Positions 31,395-39,727 of a stretch of 40,884 nt of DNA are shown here, piece by piece. Both the position numbers and the translations under genes were made by a program. Source of the stretch: CAZXWK01 sp964644675 (lineage in GTDB: Bacteria > Actinomycetota > Coriobacteriia > Anaerosomatales > JAAXUF01); the NCBI GenBank assembly GCA_964644675.1, contig CAZXWK010000017.1, forward strand, positions 1 through 40,884. Reading direction: 5' to 3'. Position 1 is the first letter of the stretch. Each line of letters starts with the position of its first letter. A model generated the notes under the pieces. It searched no databases. It worked only from the letters and a program-made list of their open reading frames with translations, and had not been told where the DNA came from.

Positions 31395-32317
31395 GCCACC
31401 ACCTCGCAGTAGTCCTCGCCGAGCCGCGCGAGAAGCGTCTCGGACTCCATGTCTCGGTCCTTGCCGATCAGGCCACACGCGTCGGCCCGGCACTGGTTGC
31501 AGTGGGTCATCTGCGACAGGTACTCGCCGCATGCCGCTCGAGCCGCATGGATCTCCGCAGGTCCGGGCGGCTTGGTCTGGCGGAACCGCGACTGCGGGAT
31601 GAGGGGCAGGATATTCGACAGATGCGCGCCGTACTCCGCCGCGAGCATCGCGACGGCCTGCAGCTCCTGGTCGTTGACGCCGGGGATGAGAACGGAGTTG
31701 ACCTTGACGACGAGGCCCGCCCGGACCGCCTTCGCGAGCCCGTCCCACTGGCGGTCGAGCAGGCGCTGCGCACCGTCGATCCCGCCCATGCGCTCGCCGT
31801 TCTCCCCGCGCACCCACGCGTAGATCGCGTGGGCCGTCTCGGGCATGACCGCGTTGATCGTGACCGTGAGCGACCGCACGCCCACCGCGACCAGGTCGTT
31901 GACGCGGTCGGGCAACGCGAGACCGTTGGTCGAGACGCACAGGATCGACTCGGGATACGCCCGTCTCACGAGGTCGAGCGTCTCGAACGTCGCCTCGTTT
32001 GCGAGAGGATCCCCCGGCCCGGCGATGCCGACCGCAGCGATCTCGCCGCCGCCGCGCTCCACAACGGCCTCGACGCGCTCGAGCGCCTCCGCCGGGGAGA
32101 GCACGACGCTTGCCACGCCCGGTCGTGACTCGTTGACGCAGTCGTACTTTCGAACGCAGTAGCCGCACTGGATGTTGCACTCCGGCGCCACAGGCAGATG
32201 GATTCGACCCGACTTCCGGTGCGCGCTCTTGCTGAAGCACGGGTGATTCGCCATCACGAGGCGCTCGTTGCTCTTGGGGCTGCATCCCGCCGTGGGGAAT
32301 CCGTCGTCCGCGCCCAT
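31391..32317 (-). CDS. nifB: NifB, radical SAM FeMo-cofactor core synthase
   Basis: A 308-aa NifB. HPCFSKSAHRKSGRIHLPVAPECNIQCGYCVRKYDCVNESRPGV carries the radical-SAM cluster Cys (C47-x3-C51-x2-C54) and NifB-specific residues; VGIAGPGDPLANEATF and CVSTNGLALPD follow. The C-terminus has HCNQCRADACGLIGKD. NifB joins two 4Fe-4S clusters and inserts the central carbide to make NifB-co. It lacks the C-terminal NifX-like domain found in many proteobacterial NifB, as in archaea and many anaerobes; a separate NifX lies upstream in the locus. It heads its own sigma54-driven operon. Confidence 0.97.
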   Translation of the reverse strand: MGADDGFPTAGCSPKSNERLVMANHPCFSKSAHRKSGRIHLPVAPECNIQCGYCVRKYDCVNESRPGVASVVLSPAEALERVEAVVERGGGEIAAVGIAGPGDPLANEATFETLDLVRRAYPESILCVSTNGLALPDRVNDLVAVGVRSLTVTINAVMPETAHAIYAWVRGENGERMGGIDGAQRLLDRQWDGLAKAVRAGLVVKVNSVLIPGVNDQELQAVAMLAAEYGAHLSNILPLIPQSRFRQTKPPGPAEIHAARAACGEYLSQMTHCNQCRADACGLIGKDRDMESETLLARLGEDYCEVVA

Positions 32318-32366
32318 CGCAGGCCTCCTCGGTTCGCAGTTCGGTCATATCGTGCCGACACGAAGC

Positions 32367-32381
32367 GCAATCGCTGTGCCA
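32367..32381 (-). promoter_or_regulatory. sigma54 promoter of nifB-modABC-mop
   Basis: Read on the minus strand, TGGCAC-AGCGA-TTGC has -24 GG and -12 GC separated by exactly ten bases, the sigma54 consensus (TGGCACN5TTGC). It lies 50 bp upstream of the nifB start. Confidence 0.9.
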
Positions 32382-32394
32382 ATCACTCATATGC

Positions 32395-32468
32395 TCTGAC
32401 CTGCGCTTTTGTCCGACCAGACGACCGCAAGCCCGACCAGATGGTCGGGCTTGCGACAAAAGTGTCGG
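32395..32468. promoter_or_regulatory. Upstream activator region of nifB with two shared motifs
   Basis: Proximal motif TCTGACCTGCGCTTTTG (32395-32411) and distal motif GCGACAAAAGTGTCGG (32453-32468, reverse complement CCGACACTTTTGTCGC) both recur upstream of nifH at the same distances from the -24 element. They are the probable binding sites of the NifA-like activator. The canonical TGT-N10-ACA site is absent. Confidence 0.7.
32426..32455. terminator. Perfect 13-bp hairpin between ferredoxin and nifB
   Basis: CGCAAGCCCGACC (32426-32438), loop AGAT, GGTCGGGCTTGCG (32443-32455). Transcription from the ferredoxin side would meet it 57 bp after the stop codon. There is no following U-tract, so intrinsic termination is uncertain. 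It also lies between the two activator motifs. Confidence 0.5.
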
Positions 32469-32512
32469 GTTCCTCGGCCGAGAACGAATATCCTTCTTCT
32501 CAGCGTCGGGGG

Positions 32513-32782
32513 CTACGCGGCGACGTGCCTCTGCGCCTTCTTCGCGCACACTTTGGCGCACGCCTCGCAACCGATGCACGCGCCGGGCTCCGCGACCGAC
32601 ATCACGGTGCCCCCGCACATCTCGTCCTCGTCCTCATCCTCGTCGTACGGCCGCTCGATGGGCTCCATCACGCCGCGCCCGCACACCTTGTAGCAGCGGC
32701 CGCACCCGATGCAGTCCTCGGCCGAGATCATGTCGAGGTAGCGCGGGACCCATTCGCGCCCGTCCCGCGTGAGCGCCGCCAT
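32513..32782 (-). CDS. nif-specific 2[4Fe-4S] ferredoxin (FdxB/ferredoxin III type)
   Basis: An 89-aa ferredoxin. Two cluster motifs, CIGCGRCYKVC and CIGCEACAKVC, flank an acidic segment (YDEDEDEDE). REWVPRYLDMISAEDCIGCGRCYKVCGRGVM plus VMSVAEPGACIGCEACAKVCAKKAQRH is the pattern of nif-specific ferredoxin III. It probably donates electrons to NifH or to cofactor assembly. ATG directly follows the nifI2 stop, so it is the last gene of the nifH operon. Confidence 0.93.
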   Translation of the reverse strand: MAALTRDGREWVPRYLDMISAEDCIGCGRCYKVCGRGVMEPIERPYDEDEDEDEMCGGTVMSVAEPGACIGCEACAKVCAKKAQRHVAA

Positions 32783-33208
32783 CTAGGCCACCGCCTCGAC
32801 GCCGACCTCACCGGTGCGGATCCGGGTCGCCTCTTCGACCGGAGCGACGAAGATCTTGCCGTCGCCCGGCTGGCCGGTCTTGTTGACGGCGATGAGCGCC
32901 GCGATGACGTCGTCGACGGCCGCGTCCTCGACGATGATCGTGAGCAGGCGCTTGGGCACATAGAGCACCACCTTGGGCAGCGTGTGCTCGAGCGCGTACT
33001 CCGAGGGGGTCGGCTTGAGGGGCACCACCGTCGCATTGCACACGCGGCCGTCCTCGTCCATGTCCTGCAGCGTACAGGCGACGTCGCCGCGCTGCTTCCC
33101 GCGACCCTCGACGCTCTGGATCGAGAGCGACGGCAACCCCAGCTCCGCGAGCGCCTTCTTGGTCTCCTGCAGCTTGTCTCGGCGGATGATCGCGGTGATC
33201 TCCTTCAC
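32783..33208 (-). CDS. nifI2: NifI2, PII-like nitrogenase switch-off regulator
   Basis: A 141-aa PII-family protein: MKEITAIIRRDKLQETKKALAELGLPSLSIQSVEGRGKQRG, a long T-loop region, LPKVVLYVPKRLLTIIVEDAAVDDVIAALIAVNKTGQPGDGKIFVAPVEEATRIRTGEVGVEAV. The longer T-loop and SIQSVEGRGKQRG are NifI2 features. NifI1 and NifI2 form a complex that binds the MoFe protein and blocks NifH docking when nitrogen is ample, relieved by 2-oxoglutarate and ATP (known from methanogens). It begins with GTG overlapping the nifI1 stop (GTGA). Confidence 0.95.
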   Translation of the reverse strand: MKEITAIIRRDKLQETKKALAELGLPSLSIQSVEGRGKQRGDVACTLQDMDEDGRVCNATVVPLKPTPSEYALEHTLPKVVLYVPKRLLTIIVEDAAVDDVIAALIAVNKTGQPGDGKIFVAPVEEATRIRTGEVGVEAVA

Positions 33209-33522
33209 AGCCCCGCCTCCCCGGTCCGGATCGTGTAGGCCTGCTCGACGGGGGAGATGAAGATCTTCCCGTCGCCGATGAACCCGGTGCGCGCCTTGTC
33301 CTCGATGAGTTCGACGACGCCCTGGGCGCTCTCGTCCTCGACGACGAGCATGAGCAGCGTCTTGGGCAGCTCGTCGTAGTAGATCGGGCCGACCTGCAGC
33401 CCCTTCTGCTTGCCGCGCCCGAAGACCGGCATCTTGGTGAGCGAGCCGTGCCCGGCGCCTTCGAGCGCCTGGACGACCTCCTGCTCCTTCTCGGGCCTGA
33501 TGAACGCTCGGACCATCTTCAT
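33205..33522 (-). CDS. nifI1: NifI1, PII-like nitrogenase switch-off regulator
   Basis: A 105-aa PII-family protein: MKMVRAFIRPEKEQEVVQALEGAGHGSLTKMPVFGRGKQKGLQVGPIYYDELPKTLLMLVVEDESAQGVVELI, then ARTGFIGDGKIFISPVEQAYTIRTGE. LTKMPVFGRGKQKG and YYDELPKT are diagnostic for NifI1, and no tyrosine of the GlnB uridylylation type is at the T-loop tip. In most genomes nifI genes sit between nifH and nifD; here they follow nifX, 71 bp downstream. ATG 33522 has GAGAGGATGACGAG upstream. Confidence 0.95.
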   Translation of the reverse strand: MKMVRAFIRPEKEQEVVQALEGAGHGSLTKMPVFGRGKQKGLQVGPIYYDELPKTLLMLVVEDESAQGVVELIEDKARTGFIGDGKIFISPVEQAYTIRTGEAGL

Positions 33523-33593
33523 CTCGTCATCCTCTCCTCGTTCGTGACCTCAGCTGTTCGTACATGACGCCCGTCTCGGGCGGGGATCCGTGC

Positions 33594-34022
33594 TCACGCC
33601 TGTTCGGGCGCCGGCGAGCCGGCCGCGTCTTCGGCCATGGCCTTGCGCATCCAAGGCGCAGGGTTGGTCCGCATCGTCTCGACGAGCTTGTCGACCAGCG
33701 AGTCGATCGGGGTGGCCTGCTCGGCCTTCAGCGGCATGATGCCGCGGCGCACGAGCTTGGCCGCGCTCGGCCCGCCGATCTCGGTGAAGTAGACGATCCG
33801 GCAGTCGGCGAGCTTCTCGATCTTGGTGGCGACCGCCTCGTCGTGCAGGTCGCCCATACCGCGGGTGACGACCACCTCGGTGTCCAGATCGCCCTCGGCG
33901 ACCCGGCGCAGCTCGACGAAGGTCGGGGCGTCGGCGGTGACGTCCCAGATCGCGAAGGCGCCGGCGCGGCCGAAGTGCTCGTCGACCGTGGTCCCTCGCG
34001 TCGAAGCGAATGCGACTCTCAT
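33594..34022 (-). CDS. nifX: NifX-family cofactor-binding protein
   Basis: A 142-aa protein with the dinitrogenase iron-molybdenum cofactor fold: MRVAFASTRGTTVDEHFGRAGAFAIWDV, VVTRGMGDLHDEAVATKIEKLADCRIVYFTEIGGPSAAKLVRRGIMPLKAEQATPIDSLVDKL. NifX binds NifB-co and the VK cluster between NifB and NifEN. The extra C-terminal 25 residues are low-complexity. ATG 34022 overlaps the nifEN stop (ATGA). Confidence 0.92.
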   Translation of the reverse strand: MRVAFASTRGTTVDEHFGRAGAFAIWDVTADAPTFVELRRVAEGDLDTEVVVTRGMGDLHDEAVATKIEKLADCRIVYFTEIGGPSAAKLVRRGIMPLKAEQATPIDSLVDKLVETMRTNPAPWMRKAMAEDAAGSPAPEQA

Positions 34023-36709
34023 GGTTCACTCCTGTCTGACGGTGAGCCGGTCGGCTCGGGCCGGCGTGCGGCCGGGGCGGGTCCCGCGGGCGGAAGGTGG
34101 TGCGTCGGCGCCAGCAGGTTGGCGATCGCGTCCACTATCGCGGTGCCGCCCCGGTAGCCGACGCTCAGCTGCCGAGACGCGCCGTACGCCTCGAACCGCG
34201 GGAAGCCGGTCTCGTACAGCGGCACGCCGAGAACCGCCGCCGTGCGAACGCCGTGGGCGTTGGACACCAGCAGGTCGATGCCGTCAGGCACGCTCGCGAA
34301 GTCGCCGACGACCACCTCGTCCGCCGGGATCCGGCGGGTGACGGGCGCGGCCACGGGCACGACGACACGCACGGGCCGGGCGCCGAGCTCGTCGAGCACG
34401 GCGGCGATCGTGGCGGCGTGGTCGGGCTCCAGGGCGAGTGCGATCCGGCGGCTGCTGATCCGCAGGTGCGCGTCGCGCATCGCGTCGACGAGCACGGCGC
34501 GGTCTCGGAGCAGCCGCTGCGACGGCGGCTCGCCGGAGAGCAGTGTCAGCTGTGCGAGGAGGGCGTCGGTCCCGGCCAGACCGCTCGGGGCGTCGAACAC
34601 CGAGTACGGGGTGCCGAACCGCTCGTGCAACCGGCGTGCGGCCGGTTCGAGTGACGCGCCGATGACCAGGGTGTGGGCCGAGAGGCCCAGCCCGGCGATC
34701 TCGGCGATCGTGACGCCCCCCGAGGCGAGGGCCGAAAGGCCTGCCCGGCCGCCGTCGAGTGCCGAGAGGTCGGGGAGCACCGTGGGCTCGAGCCCGAAGC
34801 CCTCCACCAGGTCGCGCACCTCGCGAACGTCGGCGGGGGAGAGCGAGGGGCCGGCGAGCAGGGTCACGCGCGACACCGACGCCGTGCGACCGACTGCCGG
34901 CTCCTTCCCGAGTTCGAGCAGCGCCATGACGGCCGCCAGATACCCTTCTTCGAGGCCACCCGTGAAGTCGGGGGCGTGGACGGCGAGGACCCTCGCGTCG
35001 AGTTCGCGATCGAGCTCGGCCACTACCGTGTCGGTGTCGTCCCCCTTGACCTCGGCGACCCCTCCCGACACGAGCGCTATGAGGTCAGGCGCCGACGCCT
35101 CCTGCGCCGCACGGACGGTGCGACGGACGGCTTCGTCGCTCCCCATCACGACGTCCTCGGTGAATAGCTTGGTGGTTCCCAGCGCGATCGGATCGTTGTA
35201 GTGCCTGAGCGCGAGCACCTTGCCGAGGAAGCTGCACCCCTGTGCCGAGTGCAGGATCGGCAGTGCGCGGTCCACGCCTTGCAGCGCGAGCGCGGCGCCC
35301 AACGACGGAGCGTTCTTGAGCGCGTCGATGCTGCCGATCCGCTCCTCGGCTCGAACCGGCGTGGTCGCCACCGGTGCCGCGCACCTCTCGGCGACACCCT
35401 GTCGCTGGTAGAACCGGATGCTGGCGGAGAGATCGCGCGCGAGGTTGACCAGGCCCTCGTAGCCCGCATACGCGGTCTCGCGCTCCTGGTTGACGTCGAC
35501 GAACGGCCACCCCTCTTTCGCCGCGAGATAGCGGTTGCGCCCGCCCGCGACCAGGAGCGACGCGCCTTCCTCGGCGAAGAAGCGCCTGATGACGGCGGGC
35601 GAGATGGCCTCGATGAGCGGCACCGCATCGCCCAGGACGGCGCGGACCTTCTCCTCGTCCTCGGCGGAGGACTTCTTGGTGCCGACGGCGATGACCTCGA
35701 CGCTGAGGTCTGAGAGAGCGGACGCCATCGACCAGCTCTTCACGCCGCCGGAGTAGAGCACGGCGCGCTGGCCGTGCAGAACCCCGTAGGGAGCGAGCGC
35801 TTCGGCGAGCCACACGCCTTTGCGGGCGATGACCTGCTCGACGCGCGCGGAAAGCCCGGCTGCGGCTGCCTCGGGAGAGGCGCCCTCGAGGGCCCGGGCG
35901 ATCGTCCGCAGGGAGTTCGCGATCTCGGTCGCGCCGAAGAACGAGACCTCGACGTAGGGCACGCCGTACGCCTTCTCAATGCCGGCGGCGACGTTGACCA
36001 GCGCGCGAGAACACACCACGACAGAGAGCCGGGCCCGGTGCGCGTAGCGGATCTCCTCGAAGCGCGCGTTGCCGGTCACGTGCGACAACACGCGGATGCC
36101 GCACTCCCGCAGCAGCGGCTCCACCAGGTCCAGATCGCCGGCGACGTTGTACTCGCCGATCAGCGTGATGTCGAACGGCGTCGACACGGCCGGCTCGGCC
36201 GTCCCGATGACGTGCTCCAGCAGCGCCTCACCCGCGATGCGGTTGCCGAGGTTCTTGGGCCCGACGAAGCCCGGCGAGTGCACCGGCACCACGGGGAGCC
36301 ACAGTTCGGCCGAGAGCTCTCGGCAGACCTTGTCGATGTCCTCGCCGATCAGCCCGGTCACGCACGTGGCGTACACGAAGACCGCGGCGGGCGCTTCGCG
36401 GCGAACCACCTCGCGCACGGTGGCAGCGAGCTTCGCTTCGCCTCCGTAGACGATGTCGAGCTCGCCCAGGTCGGTGGTGAAGCCACGCCGGTGGAAGTCG
36501 CCCGCGGTCGAGTGGACCCCGCGGCCCTCCCACGCGTTGCCCGCGCACACGATGGGCCCGTGCACCACGTGGGCGGCGTCCGCGATCGGCATGAGCACGA
36601 TCGCCGCGCCGTCGAAGGCGCACGATTCGCCGCCACGGCTGCGGCAGACCTTGTGCTTCGCCTCGGAGCGGCAGCCCGCTTCGAGCAGCTTGTCCAGTCG
36701 TTGTGCCAT
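34019..36709 (-). CDS. nifEN: NifE-NifN fusion, FeMo-cofactor scaffold
   Basis: A single 896-aa frame. Residues 1-437 are NifE: Cys30, HVVHGPIVCAGNAWEGRG (Cys55), FVYATCVTGLIGEDID (Cys116), VPVHSPGFVGPKNLGNRIAGEALLEHVIG, VVCSRALVN and FFGATEIANSLRTIA. A linker (about 438-458) leads to NifN: PSLGAALALQGVDRALPILHSAQGCSFLG (Cys492), ALRHYNDPIALGTTKLFTEDVVMG, VSGGVAEVKGDD and VHAPDFTGGLEEGYLAAV. The alpha2beta2 NifEN converts NifB-co to FeMo-co with NifH. Fused NifEN is known in a few nif/vnf clusters but most have separate genes. It starts 18 bp after the nifK stop. Confidence 0.95.
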   Translation of the reverse strand: MAQRLDKLLEAGCRSEAKHKVCRSRGGESCAFDGAAIVLMPIADAAHVVHGPIVCAGNAWEGRGVHSTAGDFHRRGFTTDLGELDIVYGGEAKLAATVREVVRREAPAAVFVYATCVTGLIGEDIDKVCRELSAELWLPVVPVHSPGFVGPKNLGNRIAGEALLEHVIGTAEPAVSTPFDITLIGEYNVAGDLDLVEPLLRECGIRVLSHVTGNARFEEIRYAHRARLSVVVCSRALVNVAAGIEKAYGVPYVEVSFFGATEIANSLRTIARALEGASPEAAAAGLSARVEQVIARKGVWLAEALAPYGVLHGQRAVLYSGGVKSWSMASALSDLSVEVIAVGTKKSSAEDEEKVRAVLGDAVPLIEAISPAVIRRFFAEEGASLLVAGGRNRYLAAKEGWPFVDVNQERETAYAGYEGLVNLARDLSASIRFYQRQGVAERCAAPVATTPVRAEERIGSIDALKNAPSLGAALALQGVDRALPILHSAQGCSFLGKVLALRHYNDPIALGTTKLFTEDVVMGSDEAVRRTVRAAQEASAPDLIALVSGGVAEVKGDDTDTVVAELDRELDARVLAVHAPDFTGGLEEGYLAAVMALLELGKEPAVGRTASVSRVTLLAGPSLSPADVREVRDLVEGFGLEPTVLPDLSALDGGRAGLSALASGGVTIAEIAGLGLSAHTLVIGASLEPAARRLHERFGTPYSVFDAPSGLAGTDALLAQLTLLSGEPPSQRLLRDRAVLVDAMRDAHLRISSRRIALALEPDHAATIAAVLDELGARPVRVVVPVAAPVTRRIPADEVVVGDFASVPDGIDLLVSNAHGVRTAAVLGVPLYETGFPRFEAYGASRQLSVGYRGGTAIVDAIANLLAPTHHLPPAGPAPAARRPEPTGSPSDRSEP

Positions 36710-36727
36710 GACTTCGTCGCCTCGCCG

Positions 36728-38245
36728 CTATCGGACCAGGTCGAACGAGGTCGAGTCGATCGCAGCCCGGTCCATCTCGTCGAGGATCGTGTTGACCACG
36801 TCAGAGAGCAGGTTGACCGCACCGTTGTAGCCGATGATCGGCCGCTTGTGCAGGTGGTGGCGATCGAAGAGCGGGAAGCCGACCCGTACGAAAGTCGTCC
36901 GCGTGTCGCGCCACAGGAACTTGGCGTTGCTCGGACCGAGGAGCAGGTCGACCGGCTCGGTGAACATGAGCGAGCGCAGGTGCCACATGTCCTTCTTGAT
37001 CCAGACGGTGGCATCGACGCCGAACGGGCTCTCTGCCAGCATCGCCTCGGCGGCCTTCTTGAACTTCTTGTCGCCGTTGGTCGCGACGACGTGAACGGGC
37101 CGCGCGCCGAGTTCCAGCAGGAAGCTCATGAGCCCGAGCAGCACATCGGGGTCGCCGACCAGCGCGACGCGCTTGCCGAACACGTAGGGATGGCTGTCGA
37201 GAAACGCGTCGACCGCGCGCCCGCGCTCAAGCTCGAGTTCGGCGCTCACGGGGCGGCCCGTCAGCTCGGTGATCTCGGCGATCAGCGCGTCGGTGGCCCC
37301 GATCCCGATGGGGTAGGGACCGGCCACGAACGGCTGGCCCCACTCCGACTTCACGAACTCGCCGGTCTTGGCGCTCGAGAACTGCTGCAGCGCGATGGTT
37401 CCGGCCGCGAGCGGCGCCTGCCGCACGTCGTCGAGCTTGGTGCCGCCCTCCGGGTACAGCTCGTAGTCGCCGGTCGCGGGCGCGTCGACCACGTCGGAGT
37501 AGTCGCCGAGCAGGCGGTAGTCGACGCCCATCGACTCGAGGACGTGCTTGATCTCGCGCAGGTTGCCCGAGTAGCCGTCAAAACCGGGGATCACGTTGAG
37601 CGTCCCGTCGGTCTCGGCGGTCTTCTCGGCGCCCTGCGTCAGCTCGTCGAGGATGCCCCTCATCATGACGTCGTAGCCGGTCAGATGGCTGCCCGCGAAG
37701 CTCGGCGTGTGCGCGAACGGGACGGGCATCTCGGCGGGTACGGCGCCCTTGTCCTTGGACTGCTTGATGTAGGCGCGCAGGTCATCGCCGATGACCTCGG
37801 CCATGCACGTGGTCGAGACGGCGATCATGTCCGGCTGGTAGAGCGCGTTGGCGTTCTCCAGCCCCTCGCTCATGTTCGAGAGGCCTCCGAAGACCGCGGC
37901 GTCTTCCGTCATCGAGCTCGAGACGGTGGCGATGGGCTCCTTGAAGTGGCGCGAGAAGTAGCTGCGGAAGTATGCGGTACAGCCCTGCGAGCCCTGCACG
38001 AACGGCAGCGTCTTCTCGAACCCGAGCGCCGCAAGCACGGCACCGAGCGGCTGACACGCCTTGCACGGGTTGATCGAGATCGCCTCACGCGCGAAGTTGA
38101 GCTCGCGGTACTCGTCGGTCGTGGTCCACTCGGCGATCCGGGCGACCTCCTCGGCGGCGGCCGGGTTCTCGAACTCCTTCTTGCGCTCGAACTGCTCGAC
38201 GTACTCGGGCTGCGAGAACAGCGTGTTGTGGTCCTTGATCACCAT
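36728..38245 (-). CDS. nifK: NifK, MoFe protein beta subunit
   Basis: A 505-aa NifK. P-cluster ligands are present: NPCKACQPLGA (Cys64), GSQGCTAYFRSYFSRHF (Cys89) and STTCMAEVIGDD (Cys147). FGGLSNMSEGLENANALYQPDMIAVSTTC is strongly conserved. MVIKDHNTLFSQPEYVEQFERKKEFE is the usual start. Forms the alpha2beta2 dinitrogenase with NifD. ATG lies ten bases after the nifD stop, so tight co-expression is expected. Confidence 0.97.
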   Translation of the reverse strand: MVIKDHNTLFSQPEYVEQFERKKEFENPAAAEEVARIAEWTTTDEYRELNFAREAISINPCKACQPLGAVLAALGFEKTLPFVQGSQGCTAYFRSYFSRHFKEPIATVSSSMTEDAAVFGGLSNMSEGLENANALYQPDMIAVSTTCMAEVIGDDLRAYIKQSKDKGAVPAEMPVPFAHTPSFAGSHLTGYDVMMRGILDELTQGAEKTAETDGTLNVIPGFDGYSGNLREIKHVLESMGVDYRLLGDYSDVVDAPATGDYELYPEGGTKLDDVRQAPLAAGTIALQQFSSAKTGEFVKSEWGQPFVAGPYPIGIGATDALIAEITELTGRPVSAELELERGRAVDAFLDSHPYVFGKRVALVGDPDVLLGLMSFLLELGARPVHVVATNGDKKFKKAAEAMLAESPFGVDATVWIKKDMWHLRSLMFTEPVDLLLGPSNAKFLWRDTRTTFVRVGFPLFDRHHLHKRPIIGYNGAVNLLSDVVNTILDEMDRAAIDSTSFDLVR

Positions 38246-38254
38246 GTCGTCCTC

Positions 38255-39727
38255 CTAGCTCGCGGCACGCTCAGAGGACGCGGACGCGGTCCCCGGCTTG
38301 CGGATGAGGCCCCACACGGGGCTGTTGACGGTCATGTCCATGTCGCGGGCGAAGACCTTGAAGCCGTCGAACCCGTGGTAGGGGCCCGAGTAGTCCCACG
38401 AGTGCATCTGGCGGAAGGGGACGCCCATCTTGTGGTAGGCGTACTTCTCCTTGATGCCGCTGCCCACCAGGTCGGGCTTGAGCGCCTTGGTGAACGCCTC
38501 GAGCTCGTAGGGGGTCGCGTCGTCCATCACGACGGCGCCCTCGGGCAGCAGGGGATAGGTGCGCTTGTACTCGTCGTTGTGACCGAACTCGTAGCCCGCC
38601 GCGATGACCTCCATGCCCAGGTCCTCGTACGCGCCGATGACGTGGCGGGGCCGCAGGCCGCCGACGTAGAGCATCACGGTCTTGCCCTCCAGCCGCGGCT
38701 TGAACTCCTCGATCACCGCGTCCATCTCGGGCTGCATCTTGGCGATGAGCGACTCAGCATTCGCCTGGATCGTCTCGTCGAAGTGGCCTGCTATGCGGCG
38801 GATAGAGTCGTAGATCTTGGTCGGCCCGAAGAAGTTGTACTCCTCCCACGGGATGCCCCACGTGTTCTCCATGTAGCGACAGATGTAGTTCATCGAGCGG
38901 TAGCAGTGGATGAGGTTGAGCTTGGCCTTGGGCGCGTTGGCCAGCTCGGACAGGGTCGCGTCACCGGTCCACTGCGCGATGACCCGCAGCCCCATGTCCT
39001 CGAGGATCCGCCGAGACGCCCACGCGTCACCACCGATGTTGTAGTCGCCGATGATGGTGATGTCGTAGGGGGTCGTCTCGATCTCGGTCGCTTCCTTCTC
39101 GAAGACGTGGTCGCGGATCGCGTCGTTGGCGATGTGGTGGCCGAGCGACTGCGAGACGCCGCGGAAGCCCTCGCAGCGCACGGGGACGACGGGCTTGCCG
39201 TGCTCGGCGGTCTTGGCCTTCGCGACGCTCTCGATGTCGTCGCCGATGAGCCCGACCGGGCACTCGGACTGGACGCTGATGCCCTTCGCGAGCGGGAACA
39301 GCCCGTGGAGCTCATCGACGATGGTGGCGAGCTTCTTGTCACCGCCGTAGACGATGTCGCGCTCCTGGAAGTCGCTCGTGAAGTGCATGGTCCCGAACGA
39401 GTCGACGCCGGTCAGGCCGTTGTAGTAGTTGCGCCGCGACCAGTTCGAGTACGCGCCGCATCCCACCGGCCCGTGACTGATGTGGATCATGTCCTTGACC
39501 GGGCCCCAGACCACGCCTTTCGAACCGGCGTATGCGCAGCCACGGACCGTCATGACGCCCGGGCGGGACTTCACGTTGCTCTTCACCGCGCACGACGAGC
39601 AGTCGGAGGACGGGTCGTTGGGCCGGACGTGCTTCGCGCGGTCCTTGCGGGCCTTCTCGGGATAGACCTCGAGGACCTCGTCGATGAGCTTCTGCGTCTG
39701 ATTGATCTTCGAGGAGGGTGTGGTCAT
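38255..39727 (-). CDS. nifD: NifD, MoFe protein alpha subunit
   Basis: A 490-aa NifD. FeMo-co ligands fall at the same numbers as in Azotobacter: Cys275 (NLIHCYRSMNYICRYME) and His442 (RQMHSWDYSGPYHGFDGF). P-cluster Cys are in VRGCAYAG (Cys64), GPVGCGAYSNW (Cys90) and SECPVGLIGDD (Cys156). FRGVSQSLGHHIAND holds the catalytic Gln/His near the substrate site. No delta-subunit (vnfG/anfG) gene is nearby, supporting a Mo enzyme. Its ATG overlaps the nifH stop by one base. Confidence 0.97.
   Translation of the reverse strand: MTTPSSKINQTQKLIDEVLEVYPEKARKDRAKHVRPNDPSSDCSSCAVKSNVKSRPGVMTVRGCAYAGSKGVVWGPVKDMIHISHGPVGCGAYSNWSRRNYYNGLTGVDSFGTMHFTSDFQERDIVYGGDKKLATIVDELHGLFPLAKGISVQSECPVGLIGDDIESVAKAKTAEHGKPVVPVRCEGFRGVSQSLGHHIANDAIRDHVFEKEATEIETTPYDITIIGDYNIGGDAWASRRILEDMGLRVIAQWTGDATLSELANAPKAKLNLIHCYRSMNYICRYMENTWGIPWEEYNFFGPTKIYDSIRRIAGHFDETIQANAESLIAKMQPEMDAVIEEFKPRLEGKTVMLYVGGLRPRHVIGAYEDLGMEVIAAGYEFGHNDEYKRTYPLLPEGAVVMDDATPYELEAFTKALKPDLVGSGIKEKYAYHKMGVPFRQMHSWDYSGPYHGFDGFKVFARDMDMTVNSPVWGLIRKPGTASASSERAAS

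Noticed and set aside
32382..32512. Canonical NifA sites TGT-N10-ACA upstream of nifB or nifH
   Set aside because: I looked through both upstream regions and found no pair with the right spacing.
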